44,201 bases of DNA, from assembly GCA_021793575.1 (NCBI GenBank), contig JAJYSM010000023.1, positions 1 through 44,201 on the forward strand, given 5' to 3'. Below, in pieces: positions 16,953-25,638 of this stretch; position 1 is the first letter of the stretch, and every line of letters starts with the position of its first letter. This DNA is from Pseudomonadota bacterium (lineage in GTDB: Bacteria > Pseudomonadota > Gammaproteobacteria > Xanthomonadales > Rhodanobacteraceae). The notes beneath the pieces were generated by a model. That model did no database searches, was not told where the DNA came from, and was given only the letters and a program-made list of their open reading frames with translations. The position numbers and the translations under genes were made by a program.

Positions 16953-18155
16953 TCAATCGTTGCGATGCACATCGTGAGTCACGAACGGGTGCGCGGGAGT
17001 GGGGGCGTCCAGCCAGTGCGGATGCTCCAGCGTGTGGCGCATGTCGTCCAGCCCACTGCGCCAATGCTGGCGCATGCTGTTGGCGCTGAACTCGTAGTCC
17101 TTGTAGTGCCCCTCGTAGGGCTTGTTGCGGTAGATCAGATGCACCAGGTTGGTCAGCGCGCCGCAGGCGCGCGCCTCGGCGCGGCGATAGGCATCGTCCT
17201 GGCGACACTCGGCCGGCACCAGCGCCATCAGGTCGTGCAGCAGGCGCTGCTGCTCCCGGGTCTGGCGCATGTAGTCGGTGACCAGCCGGGTGCGGCTGGA
17301 GAACTGCACGTCCTTGGCGCGCGCGGCCACCTTGGCCAGATCGCGCGGCACCTCGCCCACCGCGCTCCACAGGTCGACCTGGAAAACCAGCGCGTCAAGG
17401 CCTGGCCCTTCGGCCAGTACCTTGTACAGCGGCGTGTTGGAGACCATGCCGCCGTCCCAGTAGAACTCGCCGTCGATCTCCACCGCCGGAAAACCCGGTG
17501 GCAGCGCGCCGGAGGCCATGAAGTGCTCGGCGCGCAGCGGGCCCTGGGTGTTGTCGAAGTAGGCGAAGTTGCCGGTGCGCACGTTCACCGCGCCCACCGA
17601 GACGCGCATCGCGCGCGCATCGTTGACCCGGTCGAAATCGACCAGCCGCTCCAGCGTGGCGCGCAGCGGCGCGGTGTCGTAATAGCTGGCGTTGCCCGGG
17701 CCCGGATCGAGCTGCAGCCCGGCCGGCGGCAGGCGCGGCACGAAGAAGCCGGCCTGGCCCTCGGTCATGGCGCGCCAGGCGGCGAGGCTGCTCATGCCGG
17801 TCAGCGCCGCGGTGGGCCAGGCCATGCCGGCCAACGCCGGCAGCAGCGGCAACGCCGGCAGCAGCGGCGGCTGGCAGATGGTTTGCCAGAACTCGCGCAG
17901 CCGTTCGACCCGCCGCTCCGGCGCATTGCCGGCAATGATCGCCGCATTCAGCGCGCCGATCGAAATGCCCGCCACCCAGTTCGGCCGGCGCCCGGCCTGC
18001 TCCAGCGCCTCGTACACGCCGGCCTGGTAGGCGCCCAGCGCGCCGCCGCCCTGCAGCACCAGCGCCACCGTGTGGTATTCGTGCGGCGCCGCGGCGGCGG
18101 GCCTGCCGGAATGGGCGGCACTTGCGCGGCGCTTGCTTGATACGGGGGTGCTCAT
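16953..18155 (-). CDS. Patatin-like serine hydrolase (phospholipase family, DUF3734 type)
   Basis: A 400-aa hydrolase with the patatin catalytic dyad: oxyanion loop LQGGGALGAYQAG, nucleophile in GISIGALNA (GXSXG), and the Asp in DGGMVSNTPL. The C-terminal 130 residues (DVQFSSRTRLVTDYMR to the end) correspond to the DUF3734-type extension. No signal peptide is visible, so it should act in the cytosol or at the inner membrane. AAGGAG lies 9 nt before the ATG at 18155. The gene sits between acetoacetate decarboxylase and a hydroxyacid dehydrogenase, with gaps of 16 and 19 nt. That context suggests it may release 3-hydroxybutyrate units or another ester rather than attack ordinary phospholipids, but this is inference. 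Confidence 0.88.
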   Translation of the reverse strand: MSTPVSSKRRASAAHSGRPAAAAPHEYHTVALVLQGGGALGAYQAGVYEALEQAGRRPNWVAGISIGALNAAIIAGNAPERRVERLREFWQTICQPPLLPALPLLPALAGMAWPTAALTGMSSLAAWRAMTEGQAGFFVPRLPPAGLQLDPGPGNASYYDTAPLRATLERLVDFDRVNDARAMRVSVGAVNVRTGNFAYFDNTQGPLRAEHFMASGALPPGFPAVEIDGEFYWDGGMVSNTPLYKVLAEGPGLDALVFQVDLWSAVGEVPRDLAKVAARAKDVQFSSRTRLVTDYMRQTREQQRLLHDLMALVPAECRQDDAYRRAEARACGALTNLVHLIYRNKPYEGHYKDYEFSANSMRQHWRSGLDDMRHTLEHPHWLDAPTPAHPFVTHDVHRND

Positions 18156-18171
18156 GCGGTAGCTCCTTGGG

Positions 18172-18915
18172 TCAGGCATCGGCCAGGTAGTCGTGCACCA
18201 CTTCGCCCAGATCAAGGGTGAGGTCGGTGACGTAGTGCAGCGCCGATTCCACCTTCAGCACCGACAGGTCGGCCACCGGTGCCAGCGCGTGCGGATGCAG
18301 CTCCAGCGAGGCCGGCCCGGTCCAGGCGCCTTTCAGGTTGATGCTGCTGGTGTAATAGCGCACCAGCTCGCAGATGCGCGCGCTGCCGTCGACGTGCGGA
18401 ATGATCTTCAGCAGGAAGTTCGGTGCCTGCAGCGCCGCCAGCACTGGCGCAGGGTCCACCGCACGATGCTTGAAGCCCATGGTGGCCTTGGCCACGCGCA
18501 GCTTGCCGTAGTCGAGCGTGCCGACCAGGGTGTCGATCTCCACGTCGAGCTTCGGCGCGGCCAGCTTCTTGGGAAAGCCCCACAGCTCGCGGCCGGCGGC
18601 GATCGGCGGATGGTCGTTGAGGTACATCGCGTGCACGTAGCCGCCGCGCACGCCATCGAAGGTCACCGGAATCACCTGGCCCGATTCGGTGTAGTCGCCG
18701 AAGCCGGTGGAATCGGGCATGCGGATGAACTCGTACTTCACCAGCGGCTCGGTCACCTGCAACGGCTCGGGCACCACTGCGCGCAGCGCATCCATGTCGG
18801 TGCGATAGGTGATCACCAGAAATTCGCGATTGATGAAGCGGTACGGCCCGGGCGGAAACGCCGGGCTGGTCAGCGGCATCGCGAAGGCGTTGGCCTTCAC
18901 GTCGGCAATCTTCAT
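18172..18915 (-). CDS. adc: Acetoacetate decarboxylase
   Basis: A 247-aa enzyme converting acetoacetate to acetone and CO2 through a Schiff base. The catalytic Lys lies in [10 protein letters not shown], equivalent to the classical Lys115 motif. The two conserved Glu are present in [20 protein letters not shown]. The ATG at 18915 has GGAG 8 nt upstream; a GTG three codons earlier is less likely. It lies directly after 3-hydroxybutyrate dehydrogenase in the same operon. The two would convert 3-hydroxybutyrate to acetoacetate and then to acetone. No CoA-transferase gene is visible nearby. Confidence 0.9.
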   Translation of the reverse strand: MKIADVKANAFAMPLTSPAFPPGPYRFINREFLVITYRTDMDALRAVVPEPLQVTEPLVKYEFIRMPDSTGFGDYTESGQVIPVTFDGVRGGYVHAMYLNDHPPIAAGRELWGFPKKLAAPKLDVEIDTLVGTLDYGKLRVAKATMGFKHRAVDPAPVLAALQAPNFLLKIIPHVDGSARICELVRYYTSSINLKGAWTGPASLELHPHALAPVADLSVLKVESALHYVTDLTLDLGEVVHDYLADA

Positions 18916-18968
18916 GACATGCACTCCGGCACGGGGTCAGGCAAAAGCCGCGGCGCGGCGATCGGTGG

Positions 18969-19769
18969 TTACTGCATGTACCAGCCGTGGCTGACCACGA
19001 ACGACTGCCCGGTCAGCGCCGCCGACGGAAAGGTGGCCAGGAACAGCGCGGTCTGCGCGATGTCCTCGACGGTGGTGAACACGCCGTCGACGGTGTCCTT
19101 CAGCATCACGTTCTTGATCACGTCCGCTTCGCTGATGCCCAGCTCCCGCGCCTGTTCGGGGATCTGCTTCTCGACCAGCGGCGTGCGCACGAAGCCGGGG
19201 CAGATCACGTGCGAGCGCACGTTGCGGTCAGCACCCTCCTTCGCCAGCGTGCGCGCCAGCCCGAGCAGGCCGTGCTTGGCGGTGACGTAGGCGGACTTCA
19301 GCTTGGACGCCTCGTGCGAATGCACCGAGCCCATGTAGATCACGATGCCGCCCTGGGCCTTGCCGCTGCCGTCGACCTGGTACATGTGCTGCAGCGCCGC
19401 CTTGGTGGTGAGGAAGCCGCCGTCGAGGTGGATCGCCAGCATCTTCTTCCAGTCGGCGAAGGCGAACTGCTCGATCGGGTTGATGATCTGCACGCCGGCG
19501 TTGGAGATCAGGATGTCCAGCCGGCCAAACGCGGCGACCACCTTGTCGGTGCCGGCATGCACCGCAGCCTCGTCGGTGACGTCCATCGCCACGCCGATCG
19601 CCTTGCCGCCGGCAGCGTTGATCTCGGCCGCCGCCGCATCGGCCGCCTGCTGGTTGATGTCGGCGATGCCCACCGCCGCGCCGTGCTTCGCATACAGCTC
19701 GGCGATCGCCTTGCCGATGCCGCTGGCCGCGCCGGTGATCAATGCGACCTTGCCATCAAGACTTGCCAT
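18969..19769 (-). CDS. bdhA: 3-hydroxybutyrate dehydrogenase (SDR family)
   Basis: A 266-aa short-chain dehydrogenase that oxidises (R)-3-hydroxybutyrate to acetoacetate with NAD. The cofactor motif is [12 protein letters not shown], the structural motif NAGVQ, and the catalytic YxxxK is YVTAK. The phrases [13 protein letters not shown] and [21 protein letters not shown] are characteristic of this subfamily rather than of FabG. The start at 19769 follows AGGAG at 8 nt. It is first in the run bdhA-adc-patatin-dehydrogenase, 87 nt downstream of speA. The 87-nt gap could hold a promoter, but none is clear. Confidence 0.92.
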   Translation of the reverse strand: MASLDGKVALITGAASGIGKAIAELYAKHGAAVGIADINQQAADAAAAEINAAGGKAIGVAMDVTDEAAVHAGTDKVVAAFGRLDILISNAGVQIINPIEQFAFADWKKMLAIHLDGGFLTTKAALQHMYQVDGSGKAQGGIVIYMGSVHSHEASKLKSAYVTAKHGLLGLARTLAKEGADRNVRSHVICPGFVRTPLVEKQIPEQARELGISEADVIKNVMLKDTVDGVFTTVEDIAQTALFLATFPSAALTGQSFVVSHGWYMQ

Positions 19770-19856
19770 GGGGGACTCCTGAGCGTGTTGGGGGAATTTT
19801 TTGCAGTGCACCATTCTGAACCCGCCCGACCGTTGAAGGAAAGACCCGCCGGGGCA

Positions 19857-21758
19857 TCAGCGCGTTTCCTCCGCCAGATAGGTGTAGGCGGTGAGACCGG
19901 CGTCGAGCATCGCGTAAAGCTGCTCGGCCGCGCTGCCTTCGACACCGGCGGCGGCGATCCGTTCGCGGTAGCTGCGGCGCAACTCGGCCAGGTCGTAGCC
20001 GACGTAGTCGAGCATCAGGTCGGTGGTGTCACCGCGGCGCTGGTGCGCGAACACATAGCCGTCGCCCTCGCCGTTACCCTGGACGCGCACGTTCACCGCA
20101 TCGGTGTCGCCGAACAGGTTGTGGATGTCGCCCAGCGTCTCCTGGTAGGCGCCGACCATGAAGATGCCGAGCCGGTAGCTCTCGCCCTCGTTGAGCGGAT
20201 GCAGCGGCAGGCTGACGTCGACGCCTTCGGCATCGACGTAGTGATCGATGCGGCCGTCCGAGTCGCAGGTGAGGTCGACGATCACGCCGCGCCGGGTCGG
20301 CTGCTCGTCGAGGCGCGCGATCGGCGCGATCGGGAAGATCTGCCCGATCGCCCAGATGTCCGGCACCGACTCGAACACCGAGAAATTGACGAAATACTTG
20401 TCGACCAGCTTCTCGTCCAGTTCGTCCAGCGCCTGCCGGTGCGAGCGCTCGGTCGGCAGCAGGCGCGTGCGCACGGCGTTGGCGATGGCGTAGTACAGCT
20501 CGTCCAGTCGCGCGCGGTCGGCCAGCGCCAGCTGCCCCAGTGCGTATAGCGCCTGGCCCTCGGCGAGGTGGTGCTGGGCCTCGTGGAACAGCTCCAGCGC
20601 GGGGCGCCGGTCGAGCTCATGGTAGGTCTCGCGCAGCCGACGCAGCACCGGCGGCTCGGCCGCGTCCGGCGGTGGAATCGCGCCGGGCGGCACCTCTTCC
20701 ACCTCGGTCACGTTGACCACCAGCACCGCGTGGTGCGCGGTCATCGCACGGCCCGCCTCGGTGAGAATGTGCGGCGCGCGCAGGCCTTCGGCCGCGACCG
20801 CCTCGGCCAGCGACTGCACGATGGTGGCGGCGTACTGCGCGATCGAGTAGTTGATCGAGTTGTGGCTGCGCGAGCGCGAGCCCTCGTAGTCCACGCCGAG
20901 GCCGCCGCCGACGTCGACGATCTCCAGCGGCACGCCCATGCGGGTGAGTTCGACGAAGTAGCGGGTCGCCTCGCGCATGCCGTTGGCGATGTCGCGCACG
21001 TTGGAGATCTGCGAACCCATGTGGAAATGCTGCAGCTTCAGCGTGTGCTTGAGGCCGACCCGATCCAGCTGCCCGACCAGGCTCAGCACCTGCTGCGGCG
21101 ACAGTCCGAACTTGCCCTTGTCGCCGCCGGTGTTCTGCCACTTGCCGGCGCCGATCGAGGCGAGCCGCACGCGCACACCGAGCAGCGGCTCGATGTCCAG
21201 CGCCTTCGCCTCGCTCAGCACGTGCTCCAGCTCGGACAGCTTCTCGATCACGATATGCACGCGCAGGCCGAGCTTGCGCCCGATCAGCGCGAGGCGGATG
21301 TACTCGCGGTCCTTGTAGCCGTTGCAGATCACGATGGCATCGGGTCGCGCCATCGCCAGCACCGCCATCAGCTCGGGCTTGGAGCCGGCCTCCAGCCCGA
21401 AGCCGTGGGTGCCGGCGGCCACCAGCTCGCCGGCCACGCTGCGCTGCTGGTTCACCTTGATCGGATAGATCGCCGTATAGCCGCCCGCATAGCCGTACTC
21501 GGCGATCGCGCCGGCGAACGCATCCTGCAGCCGCGCCAGGCGGTCGGCCAGGATGTCGGGAAAGCGCAGCAGCAGCGGCAGCCGCAGGCCCTCGGCGCGG
21601 GCGCGCTCGACGATGGCCGGCAGCGACAGCGCCGGGCCGACGGCGCCGCGCGGACGCATCAGCAGGTGGCCGGCCGCGTCCACGTCGACGTAGCCGTCGC
21701 TCCAGTGCGGTATGGCATAGGTGTGGCGCGCAGCGTCGATCGTCCAATGGTTCGCCAT
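19857..21758 (-). CDS. speA: Biosynthetic arginine decarboxylase
   Basis: A 633-aa PLP enzyme of the alanine-racemase fold that converts arginine to agmatine, the first step of the agmatine route to putrescine. The PLP lysine lies in AIYPIKVNQQ near residue 100. Further typical blocks are LQHFHMGSQISNVRDI, VDVGGGLGVDYEG, and the C-terminal active-site CDSDGRIDHYVD with the catalytic Cys. Length matches the family. The ATG at 21758 is preceded by GGGG at about 9 nt. speE is divergent, so arginine decarboxylation and spermidine synthesis share one intergenic region. The mRNA leader is about 160 nt and GC-structured. Confidence 0.95.
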   Translation of the reverse strand: MANHWTIDAARHTYAIPHWSDGYVDVDAAGHLLMRPRGAVGPALSLPAIVERARAEGLRLPLLLRFPDILADRLARLQDAFAGAIAEYGYAGGYTAIYPIKVNQQRSVAGELVAAGTHGFGLEAGSKPELMAVLAMARPDAIVICNGYKDREYIRLALIGRKLGLRVHIVIEKLSELEHVLSEAKALDIEPLLGVRVRLASIGAGKWQNTGGDKGKFGLSPQQVLSLVGQLDRVGLKHTLKLQHFHMGSQISNVRDIANGMREATRYFVELTRMGVPLEIVDVGGGLGVDYEGSRSRSHNSINYSIAQYAATIVQSLAEAVAAEGLRAPHILTEAGRAMTAHHAVLVVNVTEVEEVPPGAIPPPDAAEPPVLRRLRETYHELDRRPALELFHEAQHHLAEGQALYALGQLALADRARLDELYYAIANAVRTRLLPTERSHRQALDELDEKLVDKYFVNFSVFESVPDIWAIGQIFPIAPIARLDEQPTRRGVIVDLTCDSDGRIDHYVDAEGVDVSLPLHPLNEGESYRLGIFMVGAYQETLGDIHNLFGDTDAVNVRVQGNGEGDGYVFAHQRRGDTTDLMLDYVGYDLAELRRSYRERIAAAGVEGSAAEQLYAMLDAGLTAYTYLAEETR

Positions 21759-21923
21759 CAGCGAGATCCCCTTTTGTCAACGGATGATGTCGTCGCAGCG
21801 GCGAGCCTTGACGGGTTGCTCCACGGAGCACGAAGCCCGAGCGACCGGAAGCCTCGCACGCCGCGGGGCCGATCGGACTTGCCGGCCAGCCGGCGCGCTG
21901 CGCCGGCGAGGCCGAGGCGACAT
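21759..21923 (-). promoter_or_regulatory. Structured speA leader with Arg-rich small ORF
   Basis: On the minus strand a 48-codon frame runs from ATG at 21923 to TGA at 21777-21779, ending just before the speA ribosome binding site. It contains 13 Arg, including the cluster RPRRR. The region also holds a GC-rich hairpin (GCCGGCGC/GCGCCGGC). Arg-rich frames are common by chance in GC-rich DNA. A TACAAT -10-like hexamer (21922-21927) also overlaps the ATG, which would exclude that ATG from the mRNA if it is the promoter. Treat it as a candidate regulatory leader, not a confirmed gene. Confidence 0.3.
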
Positions 21924-22039
21924 TGTAATGGCGCACCGTGACGCTGTGCGCGCGGCCCGGCAAGCGCGAACACGCCGCGCGGTTGCCGCTACAATGCGCG
22001 GTCCCGATCTTCCCACCCGGTTCGCCAGGAACACCCGTC

Positions 22040-22924
22040 ATGTCGCAGCAGTCCACATCGAATGAAGCCCGGTCGAATGAAGTCCGCTGGTTCACCGAGG
22101 CGCATCAGGCTTCCGGCTCGTCCATCGGTTTCCGCACCGAGCAACTGCTGCACGCGGAGAAGACCCCGTTCCAGACCATCGAGATCCACCAGACTACTGA
22201 CTGGGGCAAGCTGATGGTGATCGACGGCTGCGTGATGCTGACCACCCGCGACAACTTCCTCTATCACGAGATGATGACCCACCCGGCGCTGTTCACCCAC
22301 GCGCGCGCCAAGCGCGTGGTGATCATCGGCGGCGGCGACTGCGGCACGCTGCGCGAGGTGCTCAAGCACGAGGAAGTGGAGCACGCGGTGCAGGTGGAGA
22401 TCGACGAGCGCGTGACGCGCCTGGCCGAGCAGTATTTCCCCGAGCTGTGCGAGGCCAACGGCGATCCGCGCGCCGAGCTGCTGTTCATCGACGGCATCAA
22501 ATACATGGCCGAGGCCGAGCCGGAGTCGCTGGACCTGATCATCGTCGATTCGACCGATCCGGTCGGCCCCGCCGAGGGCCTGTTCAACGCCACCTTCTAC
22601 GCCAGCTGCCACAAGGCGCTGCGCCACGGCGGTCTGCTGGTGCAGCAGAGCGAGTCGCCGCTGGCGCACATCGAGCTGATCAAGTCGATGCGCTCGGCGA
22701 TGCGCACGTGCGGCTTCACCGCGGTGCGCACGCTGCCGTTTCCGCAGCCATGCTACCCGACCGGCTGGTGGAGCTGCACGATGGCGCGCAAGGGCGGCGA
22801 CCTGTCCGGCTTCCGCGAGCGCGGCGCGCTCAGCAAGAAATTTCCCACCCGTTACTACAACGCCGACATCCATCGCGCCGCACTGGCACAGCCGGAGTTC
22901 ATGCGTGAGGCGCTGGGCGAATAA
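22040..22924 (+). CDS. speE: Polyamine aminopropyltransferase (spermidine synthase)
   Basis: A 294-aa enzyme that transfers an aminopropyl group from decarboxylated S-adenosylmethionine to putrescine. It has the nucleotide-binding GGGDCGTLREVLKH, the acidic residue in QVEIDERV, and the catalytic VDSTDPVGPAEGLF loop. The N-terminal beta domain (QTIEIHQTTDWGKLMVIDG) is also present. The ATG at 22040 is preceded by AGGA at 10 nt. A TACAAT -10-like hexamer lies at 21990-21995. It is divergent from speA, and its stop is 12 bp from that of a convergent small membrane protein. No speD is visible in the window. Confidence 0.95.
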   Translation: MSQQSTSNEARSNEVRWFTEAHQASGSSIGFRTEQLLHAEKTPFQTIEIHQTTDWGKLMVIDGCVMLTTRDNFLYHEMMTHPALFTHARAKRVVIIGGGDCGTLREVLKHEEVEHAVQVEIDERVTRLAEQYFPELCEANGDPRAELLFIDGIKYMAEAEPESLDLIIVDSTDPVGPAEGLFNATFYASCHKALRHGGLLVQQSESPLAHIELIKSMRSAMRTCGFTAVRTLPFPQPCYPTGWWSCTMARKGGDLSGFRERGALSKKFPTRYYNADIHRAALAQPEFMREALGE

Positions 22925-22936
22925 GGCGCCGCACGC

Positions 22937-23134
22937 TCAGAACAGCTTGCCGCGCACCTTCGGCAGCAGCACCAGCAGCAGCGTGGCGAGTGGGCCGAGC
23001 GGCAGCGACAGCGCAAACCACAGCAGGCCACTGCGATTCTTGCCCTGCGCCAGCGCGGCATTGATCAGCGCCAGCGTGACCCAGCAGACAAGCCAGGGCG
23101 CGCCGTCGGCGAATGTCGAAAAATGATTCACCAT
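22937..23134 (-). CDS. Small two-helix membrane protein, unknown function
   Basis: 65 aa. Two hydrophobic stretches (about 14-28 and 37-57) are separated by a short polar loop QGKNRSG, and the protein has a basic C-terminus KVRGKLF. It has a strong ribosome binding site GGGAGAG 5-6 nt before the ATG. It fills the gap between convergent speE and the next gene without long overlap, which supports it as real. I do not recognise the family. Confidence 0.65.
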   Translation of the reverse strand: MVNHFSTFADGAPWLVCWVTLALINAALAQGKNRSGLLWFALSLPLGPLATLLLVLLPKVRGKLF

Positions 23135-23294
23135 GCCTCTCCCGGATCATCGCAAGCACAGCGCGGTGGCGCGCCGAAGACCGCCATCGTAACAAGCCTT
23201 GCCCCGCTTGCCTTGCCGCGCGGCAGCACCGATCAGCCGCGCTTAATCCGCGGGCGCTATGCTGACGGTTCTGATCGCGGACGGATGCCTGATG

Positions 23295-24323
23295 ATGCGT
23301 GGACTGCGCTACCTCGCCCTGAGCGGTGCCCTGCTGCTCGCGCTCACCCCGGCATACGCCGGCAAAACCACCCCTGGTGCCAGCGCCAACGAGGCCGCTG
23401 CGACCAGCCGCCATCACGATCGGGCCCTGCTGGCGTTCCAGCGCGACCTGGTCAGCGTGCTGGCGCCGCGCGCCGATGCGATGCCGCTGCTGGCTGCCGC
23501 CCTGCTGGCGCGGCCGCTGCAGGCGCCACCGAAAACCAGCAGCTTCCATGCGCTGATCGTGCGCGCCGCGCAGGCAGACGGCGCCGGCCCGGCGGTCAAC
23601 TGGGTGCGGCTGGCCGATTGCGATGCCAAGGCGGACGCCTGCCCGAATGGCACCGCGCTGACCCAGTTGCAGGCGCAGGCGCCGGACAATGCCGCGGTAT
23701 GGCTGATCAAGCTGGGCGACGACACCCGCAACATGAAGTCCGACGCGGTGCGCGCGGACCTGGCCCGGGCCGCGGCCGCCACCACCTATGACGACTACGC
23801 CGGCACCAGCCTGAAGGCGCTCGCCAGCTCGGTCGGCGTGCTGCCGCCGCCGGCCAGCGTGCTGCAGCCAGCCAGCGCCGCCGGCGCGGCCGGCGTGCAG
23901 CTGGTACTGGTCTACGGATTGGCCAGCGCGCAGCCGCAGCCGAGCCTGCCGCTGGTCGCTCAGTTGTGCGAGAACGCCGGCAGCGACGCCGCCATCAAGG
24001 CCGACTGCCTGAAGCTGGGCAAGCTGCTCGAATGGGGCTCCAGCCCGCTGGCACGCTCGCTCGGGCTGCACCTGCGCGAGGTGCTGGCGACCGATCCGGC
24101 GCAACAGGACGACGCGCGGCACGCCCGCGTCAACCTGATCTGGCAGGTGCAGAGTTTCGCCCAGCTGCTCGATCGTGCGCAGCGCGATCCGCTGATCGCG
24201 CAGCATCTGCTGACACTGGCGCGCGGCGGCGGCACTGAAATGAGCGTGCTGCTGGCCGCCCTGCGCGACAACGGCATCGCCACCGATGCCCCGGTTGGCT
24301 GGAAGCCGCGCGCCGCGGGCTGA
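23295..24323 (+). CDS. Secreted/periplasmic protein of unknown function
   Basis: 342 aa. A clear signal peptide covers about residues 1-22 (LRYLALSGALLLALTPAYAG), followed by an Ala/Leu-rich helical protein with four Cys in pairs (DCDAKADAC, then LCENAGS and ADCLKLG). The helical repeats could be TPR-like (NAAVWLIKLGDDTRN), but no definite motif is seen. A TATGCT -10-like hexamer (23258-23263) overlaps the first in-frame ATG at 23259, so I chose the ATG at 23295; one at 23292 is equally possible. It is followed by a heptamer repeat structure. I do not recognise a named family. Confidence 0.7.
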   Translation: MRGLRYLALSGALLLALTPAYAGKTTPGASANEAAATSRHHDRALLAFQRDLVSVLAPRADAMPLLAAALLARPLQAPPKTSSFHALIVRAAQADGAGPAVNWVRLADCDAKADACPNGTALTQLQAQAPDNAAVWLIKLGDDTRNMKSDAVRADLARAAAATTYDDYAGTSLKALASSVGVLPPPASVLQPASAAGAAGVQLVLVYGLASAQPQPSLPLVAQLCENAGSDAAIKADCLKLGKLLEWGSSPLARSLGLHLREVLATDPAQQDDARHARVNLIWQVQSFAQLLDRAQRDPLIAQHLLTLARGGGTEMSVLLAALRDNGIATDAPVGWKPRAAG

Positions 24324-24343
24324 GGCGCAGAGTTGCAGGGCCA

Positions 24344-24431
24344 GGGAACGGGGAACGGCAGCATCCCGCGGGAGTGAAGGAGCTTGCCGCTGCGCTTCAC
24401 GCTCGTTCCCCATTCCCCATTCCCCGCTCCC
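24344..24431. repeat. Inverted array of 7-bp repeats
   Basis: The left arm has two tandem GGGAACG units (24344-24357). The right arm has four tandem units CGTTCCC, CATTCCC, CATTCCC and CGCTCCC (24404-24431). The arms can pair over 14 bp with one mismatch. An inner GTGAAG/CTTCAC pair lies in the intervening segment, giving a large stem-loop between the hypothetical gene and parA. It may be a member of a dispersed intergenic repeat family or act as a transcription boundary. No second copy is seen in the window. Confidence 0.75.
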
Positions 24432-24478
24432 GCTTTCCCGGTTAGGCTTGGACCACCTTCCGCGGCAAGGGTCAGTCC

Positions 24479-25111
24479 ATGCTTACGACGCTGGTGGCAA
24501 GCAGCAAGGGTGGTTGCGGCAAGAGCACGCTGGTGACCCAGCTGGCGTCGCACTGGGCACAGGCCGGACAGCACACCGCCATCATCGACGCCGACCGCCA
24601 GGGCTCCAGCTTCCGCTGGGCCACGCTCAGACCCGACAGCGTACCCGGCGTGCTGGCGCTGGAGGGTGGCCGCAAGAGCCTGCAGCGGCTGCCGGCAGAC
24701 ACCCAGCAGCTGCTGATCGACACCCCGGCCGGTTCCGGCGAGCGCGAACTCGAACCGTATCTGGAGCACGCCGACGTGTTGCTGGTGCCGGTGCTGCCGT
24801 CCGCGTTCGACCTGCACGCCACGCTCGGTTTCATCGCCGAACTGCAGCAGGTCAACCGCATCCGCCGCGGCAAGCTGCCGGTGGCACTGGTGGCCAACCG
24901 GCTCAAGCCATGGACCCACGCCAGCCAGGACGCCGTCACCGAGCTGACCGAACTTTCCCCGTTTCCGATCGCCGCGCAGCTGCGCGACAGCCAGGCCTAC
25001 GTGCTGCTGAGCGCGCTCGGCAAGGGCATCTTCGACTACCAGTCCGAACAGGTACGCAGCCACCAGCAGGACTGGAAGGCCCTGCTGCGCTGGATCAAGC
25101 GCCCATCATGA
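24479..25111 (+). CDS. ParA family ATPase (orphan)
   Basis: A 210-aa MinD/ParA-type ATPase with the deviant Walker A motif KGGCGKST (10-17), signature lysine included. Walker A' is IIDADRQGSSFRW and Walker B is LLIDTPAGSG. It is compact and lacks the N-terminal DNA-binding domain of plasmid ParA proteins, as in chromosomal orphans that position cell components. No parB, parS-like site or partner such as cheW or a carboxysome gene is nearby. sixA follows after 46 nt. The cargo cannot be inferred from context. Confidence 0.88.
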   Translation: MLTTLVASSKGGCGKSTLVTQLASHWAQAGQHTAIIDADRQGSSFRWATLRPDSVPGVLALEGGRKSLQRLPADTQQLLIDTPAGSGERELEPYLEHADVLLVPVLPSAFDLHATLGFIAELQQVNRIRRGKLPVALVANRLKPWTHASQDAVTELTELSPFPIAAQLRDSQAYVLLSALGKGIFDYQSEQVRSHQQDWKALLRWIKRPS

Positions 25112-25157
25112 AACCGGCGCCAGCGCCATCACGCGACATCACCACCCGGAGTCCTCC

Positions 25158-25631
25158 ATGCACGAACTGATCCTGCTGCGCCACGCCGAAGCCGTGCCGA
25201 TAGAACACGCCGGCGACGACCAGCAACGCCCGCTGAGCGCACGCGGCGAACAGGAGGCGCAAGCGGCCGGGTTGTGGCTGGCCGCGCACGGCAGCCGCCC
25301 CGATCGCGTGCTCTGCTCACCGACCCGGCGCACCGACGAAACCGCCCGGCTGGCGCTGTCCGCGATCGGCGCGGCGCCAGTGCCGCAGATGGCGGCCGAG
25401 ATCTATGACGCGTCGCCCGGCGAGCTGCTGGCCCTGCTCGATCAGCACGGCGACGCCGGTACGGTGATGCTGGTTGGCCACAACCCCGGCATCGAACGGT
25501 TGGTGGCGCTGCTGGTGGAAGGCCGTTCTGACGACTTTCGTGGCATGCCGCCCGGCGCCTTGGCGGTGCTGCATCTGAACGACTCACTCGAACCGGGGCA
25601 TGCCCGGCTGGACGCCTTCTGGTCGCCGTGA
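25158..25631 (+). CDS. sixA: Phosphohistidine phosphatase SixA-like
   Basis: A 157-aa member of the histidine phosphatase superfamily with the catalytic RHAEA motif (R8, H9). The second His is in GHNPGIE (H108). SixA dephosphorylates phosphohistidine in phosphotransfer proteins, in E. coli including NPr of the nitrogen PTS. The short length and MHELILLRHAEA start fit SixA better than other branches. The stop codon lies inside an 11-bp tandem duplication that also contains the next gene's start. Confidence 0.85.
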   Translation: MHELILLRHAEAVPIEHAGDDQQRPLSARGEQEAQAAGLWLAAHGSRPDRVLCSPTRRTDETARLALSAIGAAPVPQMAAEIYDASPGELLALLDQHGDAGTVMLVGHNPGIERLVALLVEGRSDDFRGMPPGALAVLHLNDSLEPGHARLDAFWSP

Positions 25632-25638
25632 GGTCGCC

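Noticed and set aside
24479-25111. Plasmid partition locus
   Set aside because: No parB, centromere repeats or replication gene is near, and the flanking genes are chromosomal housekeeping types.
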